64,000 bases of DNA from Chitinophaga chungangae (GTDB taxonomy: Bacteria; Bacteroidota; Bacteroidia; Chitinophagales; Chitinophagaceae), in contig NZ_JAGHKP010000003.1 of assembly GCF_017742215.1 (NCBI RefSeq), positions 62,001-126,000 of the forward strand. Reading direction: 5' to 3'. Below the pieces are notes generated by a model that saw only the letters and a list, made by a program, of their open reading frames with translations, was not told the DNA's origin and ran no database searches. Shown piece by piece: positions 62,601 through 64,000 of the stretch. A program made the translations under genes and the position numbers. Each line of letters starts with the position of its first letter. The stretch's first letter is position 1.

Positions 62601-63096
62601 AAGAAACTTCCGCCACATATTCGCCCGGCGGAAGGATGATGACGAAGGAACCGTCCGCTTTGGTGGTGGTGCCTTTGTTGCCTATACGGACCGTCACGAA
62701 AGGCAGCGGGTCGCCGTTAGACTCGTCGATCACTTTGCCGGACACCCTTCCGTCGGCCGGTTGCGCCGGTGTATCGGCGGGAGCGGACTTGAGAATGATA
62801 GCGCCCGCGCCGTCCACGCTGTGAGTGATGCCCAGCGTGGATTGAAGCATGCCCAGCGCCTCTTTGACGGTGGGCTGGGCGTGCCGGAAGCGGAGAGGGC
62901 GCTCGAGGCGGCCGCTCACTTCTTTGCCGTAAGTGAATTGCACAGACCCGGTTTGCTCGATCAGGGCGATCAATTCTTTTCCTTTCAGGTCCGTTGCCGG
63001 AAGCGTGATGTGCCGGGCCATGTCCTGCGCGCGGGAACGGGCAGGGGCCATTGTGCAGGCCAGCAGGATGATGATACAAAGTATCCTTAATTTCAT
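59674..63096 (-). CDS. TonB-dependent receptor with STN domain, not of SusC type (locus F)
   Basis: Outer-membrane receptor of 1140 residues. Order: signal peptide (about 1-23), STN domain (about 30-105), carboxypeptidase-regulatory-like domain (about 115-195), plug (about 215-325) with ALPDKHIGETLKRISGVST and DRRVV-type VVIRGIAERYN, then a barrel ending SFSLSAAYTF. It lacks the SusC hinge and the SusC AIYGxRxANG motif, and LPDKHIGETLKRIPGV-like plugs are typical of stand-alone receptors. The STN domain implies signalling to the FecR encoded 163 bases upstream. A 1253-codon frame on the opposite strand is a coding shadow. Substrate unknown. Confidence 0.93.
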   Translation of the reverse strand: MKLRILCIIILLACTMAPARSRAQDMARHITLPATDLKGKELIALIEQTGSVQFTYGKEVSGRLERPLRFRHAQPTVKEALGMLQSTLGITHSVDGAGAIILKSAPADTPAQPADGRVSGKVIDESNGDPLPFVTVRIGNKGTTTKADGSFVIILPPGEYVAEVSSIGYVTKRITEIVLKNGQTFELNVTLKRQKSTLSGIVVTSSASRESVASLYARQKNEAGISNGISREQIAALPDKHIGETLKRISGVSTNDNRRVVIRGIAERYNIAMMDGAILPSTDVQVRDFEFDIIPNNLIDNVIVSKTATPDMSFGFGGGLVQVNTFAIPHQNFTIIGIGGKYVSGVTGKSFLGYGRGKYDYLGFDDGSRDHFPDNLLLFDGRNYNPTNPNAQPEPGKPRITPEQIAEQNKRIGGLERLGTRTYKAAPGQNYQVSLGRSYNVKNSRIGFVGSITYRNEQSIDDIEHFERGNWEKLNNRYYDAVTGEEMDPTFANQYNFNTTWGALLNAGWSAERHKITVRNFYSRVFNNQFNRMVGWGNEIGYQGMPAIREYDRPKFIDMLQNRLNGDHTFGRFRFEWNVARNKLSNLEQDAVEAWLAPVVTLNDTGYNVIPHGVTNPGTGPFNRAQYLYEETNRSAEGALSYSARLFGQKQLAKAGYQFMDRHGYYDWTILPIGTASPGNSVFPFTPVQGWNPYLEFKDPMSDLLYYPAAFSANGYEGKNTNQAYYAMLDNRFTKWLRLVWGIRAEYYKYERMRNSANDRQIDALIREGERIRYVDPETGKIVSAFADPVSEEKTWRYLPSASLTVTPLQDFNIRAAYAQSVVRPSLIENSRMIRFDPALGAYRMNEGVLSTTIDHYDLRLEWYPQPGEVISFGWFYKYFDRPAEIYRDQPDATARIYVRTSNSEWAKVQGWEFDLRKSFGFLNPHWKFLQNLYLSGNLTLQNSTVQAAQFGGQTMSTDKYGFEYRYRTKKQLKEKRPLYGQVPVLYNIALQYAGKRLGANIAFNHMGYKTFTTGMSPNIVEFERPRNQLDAQLSYAFLKSRKLMARLNMSNLTNSAYRYYINSDDTYQVRDKYRNMPISAIPETEWDAIYEWKFGFSRKYEEGYLELSQDGKTKRRIGDQDTFIRKVGSSFSLSAAYTF

Positions 63097-63259
63097 AACT
63101 TTAGGTGATTAAATGTTGCAGTCGCTTGTTTGTACTGTACGTTTAACAAAGGCTGTCCGGGTGGTGAGATACCCTGGCAGCGTGAGCCGGCCTGCTACCA
63201 CAGGCCGGTTTCTTTTTGGCGTGCGTTTTTACATCATACGGAATAGGCGGTTTAAGCGG

Positions 63260-64000
63260 TTAGTAAATAATGATCCGGCGGTTGTCCTTTTTATACCGGA
63301 AGCCAAGCGTGGCAGACAGCAGGGCCATCGCATCGTCGCATGACTGGCGCCGGATGCGGATGGTGACGGTTTCTTGCCGCCATTTGGCCTGGGAGATCAC
63401 GATCGGCACGTTGTACCAGTCGGAGAGTGATTGCACCACCTCGGCGAGTGGCGCCTGGTGGAAGACCATGCCGTTGTTCCACCACTCGCAGAGCTGGGCG
63501 GCGTTGACGTCGTCGATCGTAAAGTCGTTATGTTGTGTATGGAAGCGCAGGCGCTTGCCGGGCAAAAGCTCCGCCAGCGGCCGTCCGTCGTATTGCACGC
63601 CCACCTTGCCGCTGCGTACCGTCACGGAGGTATGGAGGCTGTCGGGCGTGCTCACTTCGAACGAGGTGCCAAGCACGCGCGTGACCATCTTGCCCGACGA
63701 TACCTGGAACGGGCGGGCCTGATCGGGCTTTACTTCGAAAAAGACGCGGCCCGAAAGGGCGATGCGGCGGTCGTGGTCGTTGTAATCTTCCGGTACGGTG
63801 ATGGTGGCGCCCGGGAACAGGTGGGCCACGCTGCTGTCGGGCAGGGTCACTTTTTTATGCGAGCCGGGGAGCGCGGCGATGGTTTGCATGGCTGGCGTGC
63901 GCCGCCCTGTTGGCTGCAGCCAGAAGGCGCAGGCCACCAGCAAGGTTACGGCTGCGGCATAGGCCTGCCATTTGCGGGAGAAAAGGATCGTACGGGCAGG
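63260..64000 (-). CDS. FecR-family anti-sigma factor, 5' part cut by the window end (locus F)
   Basis: The C-terminal 246 codons of a FecR. The frame continues without a stop to the window edge, and the visible part opens with a membrane helix (WQAYAAAVTLLVACAFWL), so the cytoplasmic N-terminal region lies beyond base 64000; the TTG at 63943 is not the true start. The FecR domain has LPDSSVAHLFPGATI and VLGTSFEVSTPDS, and a DUF4974 domain (VVQSLSDWYNVPIVI) ends the protein at RRIIIY. An ECF sigma gene is expected just outside the window. Confidence 0.92.
   Translation of the reverse strand, partial: PARTILFSRKWQAYAAAVTLLVACAFWLQPTGRRTPAMQTIAALPGSHKKVTLPDSSVAHLFPGATITVPEDYNDHDRRIALSGRVFFEVKPDQARPFQVSSGKMVTRVLGTSFEVSTPDSLHTSVTVRSGKVGVQYDGRPLAELLPGKRLRFHTQHNDFTIDDVNAAQLCEWWNNGMVFHQAPLAEVVQSLSDWYNVPIVISQAKWRQETVTIRIRRQSCDDAMALLSATLGFRYKKDNRRIIIY

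Noticed and set aside
59329..63090. A 1253-codon open frame on the plus strand opposite the locus F receptor.
   Set aside because: It mirrors the receptor gene, has no domain or signal pattern, is low in sequence complexity (rich in Val, Ala, His, Arg) and results from the high-GC codon bias of the true gene.
1..64000. CRISPR arrays, tRNA/rRNA genes, insertion sequences, prophage or integrase genes.
   Set aside because: None was seen on reading both strands; repeats in the window are explained by paralogous genes.

Overview
The window looks like a chromosomal segment of a Bacteroidota bacterium, most likely of the family Chitinophagaceae and plausibly Chitinophaga. This rests on the density of SusC/SusD pairs with FecI-type ECF sigma factors and FecR anti-sigma factors, on fused GldF-GldG proteins, on lipoproteins with a Cys-(X)-Lys-Asp/Glu start, and on two sigma genes preceded by a TAnnTTTG promoter element. 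No rRNA, tRNA, CRISPR array, insertion sequence or prophage was seen. The genus is an inference; no search was run.

Layout. Locus A (24-5177, minus strand): ECF sigma, FecR, SusC; its SusD would lie beyond base 1. Locus B (5529-15848, plus): ECF sigma, FecR, SusC, SusD, a GldA-like ABC ATPase and a fused GldF-GldG membrane protein. Locus C (16095-24487, plus): ECF sigma, FecR, SusC, SusD, and a TlpA-type thioredoxin protein. A small island (24959-26462) codes for two related proteins with C2-like domains, one fused to a glycine-rich beta-strand region. Locus D (26705-34791, plus): ECF sigma, FecR, SusC, SusD, and a DUF1735 plus discoidin lipoprotein. Two overlapping MutS-like ATPase genes (35090-37752) lie directly ahead of locus E (37777-50080, plus): ECF sigma, FecR, SusC, SusD, DUF4843 and PKD-like lipoproteins, and a second GldA-like ATPase with a second GldF-GldG fusion.

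After a palindrome at 50096-50164 the content changes. There is a MocR-type regulator (minus), a divergent high-GC quinone oxidoreductase-like gene, an AraC regulator, and a run of redox and stress genes: EgtD-like methyltransferase, SnoaL-like, Gre-like, MsrB, small GNAT, AhpD-like and OsmC (53089-57853). The last 6 kb (minus strand) hold locus F: a FecR cut by the window end, a TonB-dependent receptor that is not of the SusC type, and two paralogous lipoproteins in the place where SusD would be.

How the genes work together. In each locus A-F the receptor carries an N-terminal STN domain, the FecR spans the inner membrane, and an ECF sigma is (or is expected) next to it. This is the FecA-FecR-FecI layout in which a loaded receptor signals through TonB-accessible periplasmic contacts to release a sigma factor for its own operon. 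The receptor sets fall into two classes: A and D have the classic VVVVGYG hinge, while B, C and E have a divergent hinge, larger FecRs and non-glycan accessory genes (ABC/GldFG, TlpA, DUF4843, PKD-like). The repeated link between SusCD and a Gld-type ABC system, the C2-like pair, and the tandem MutS genes are the least explained parts of the window.
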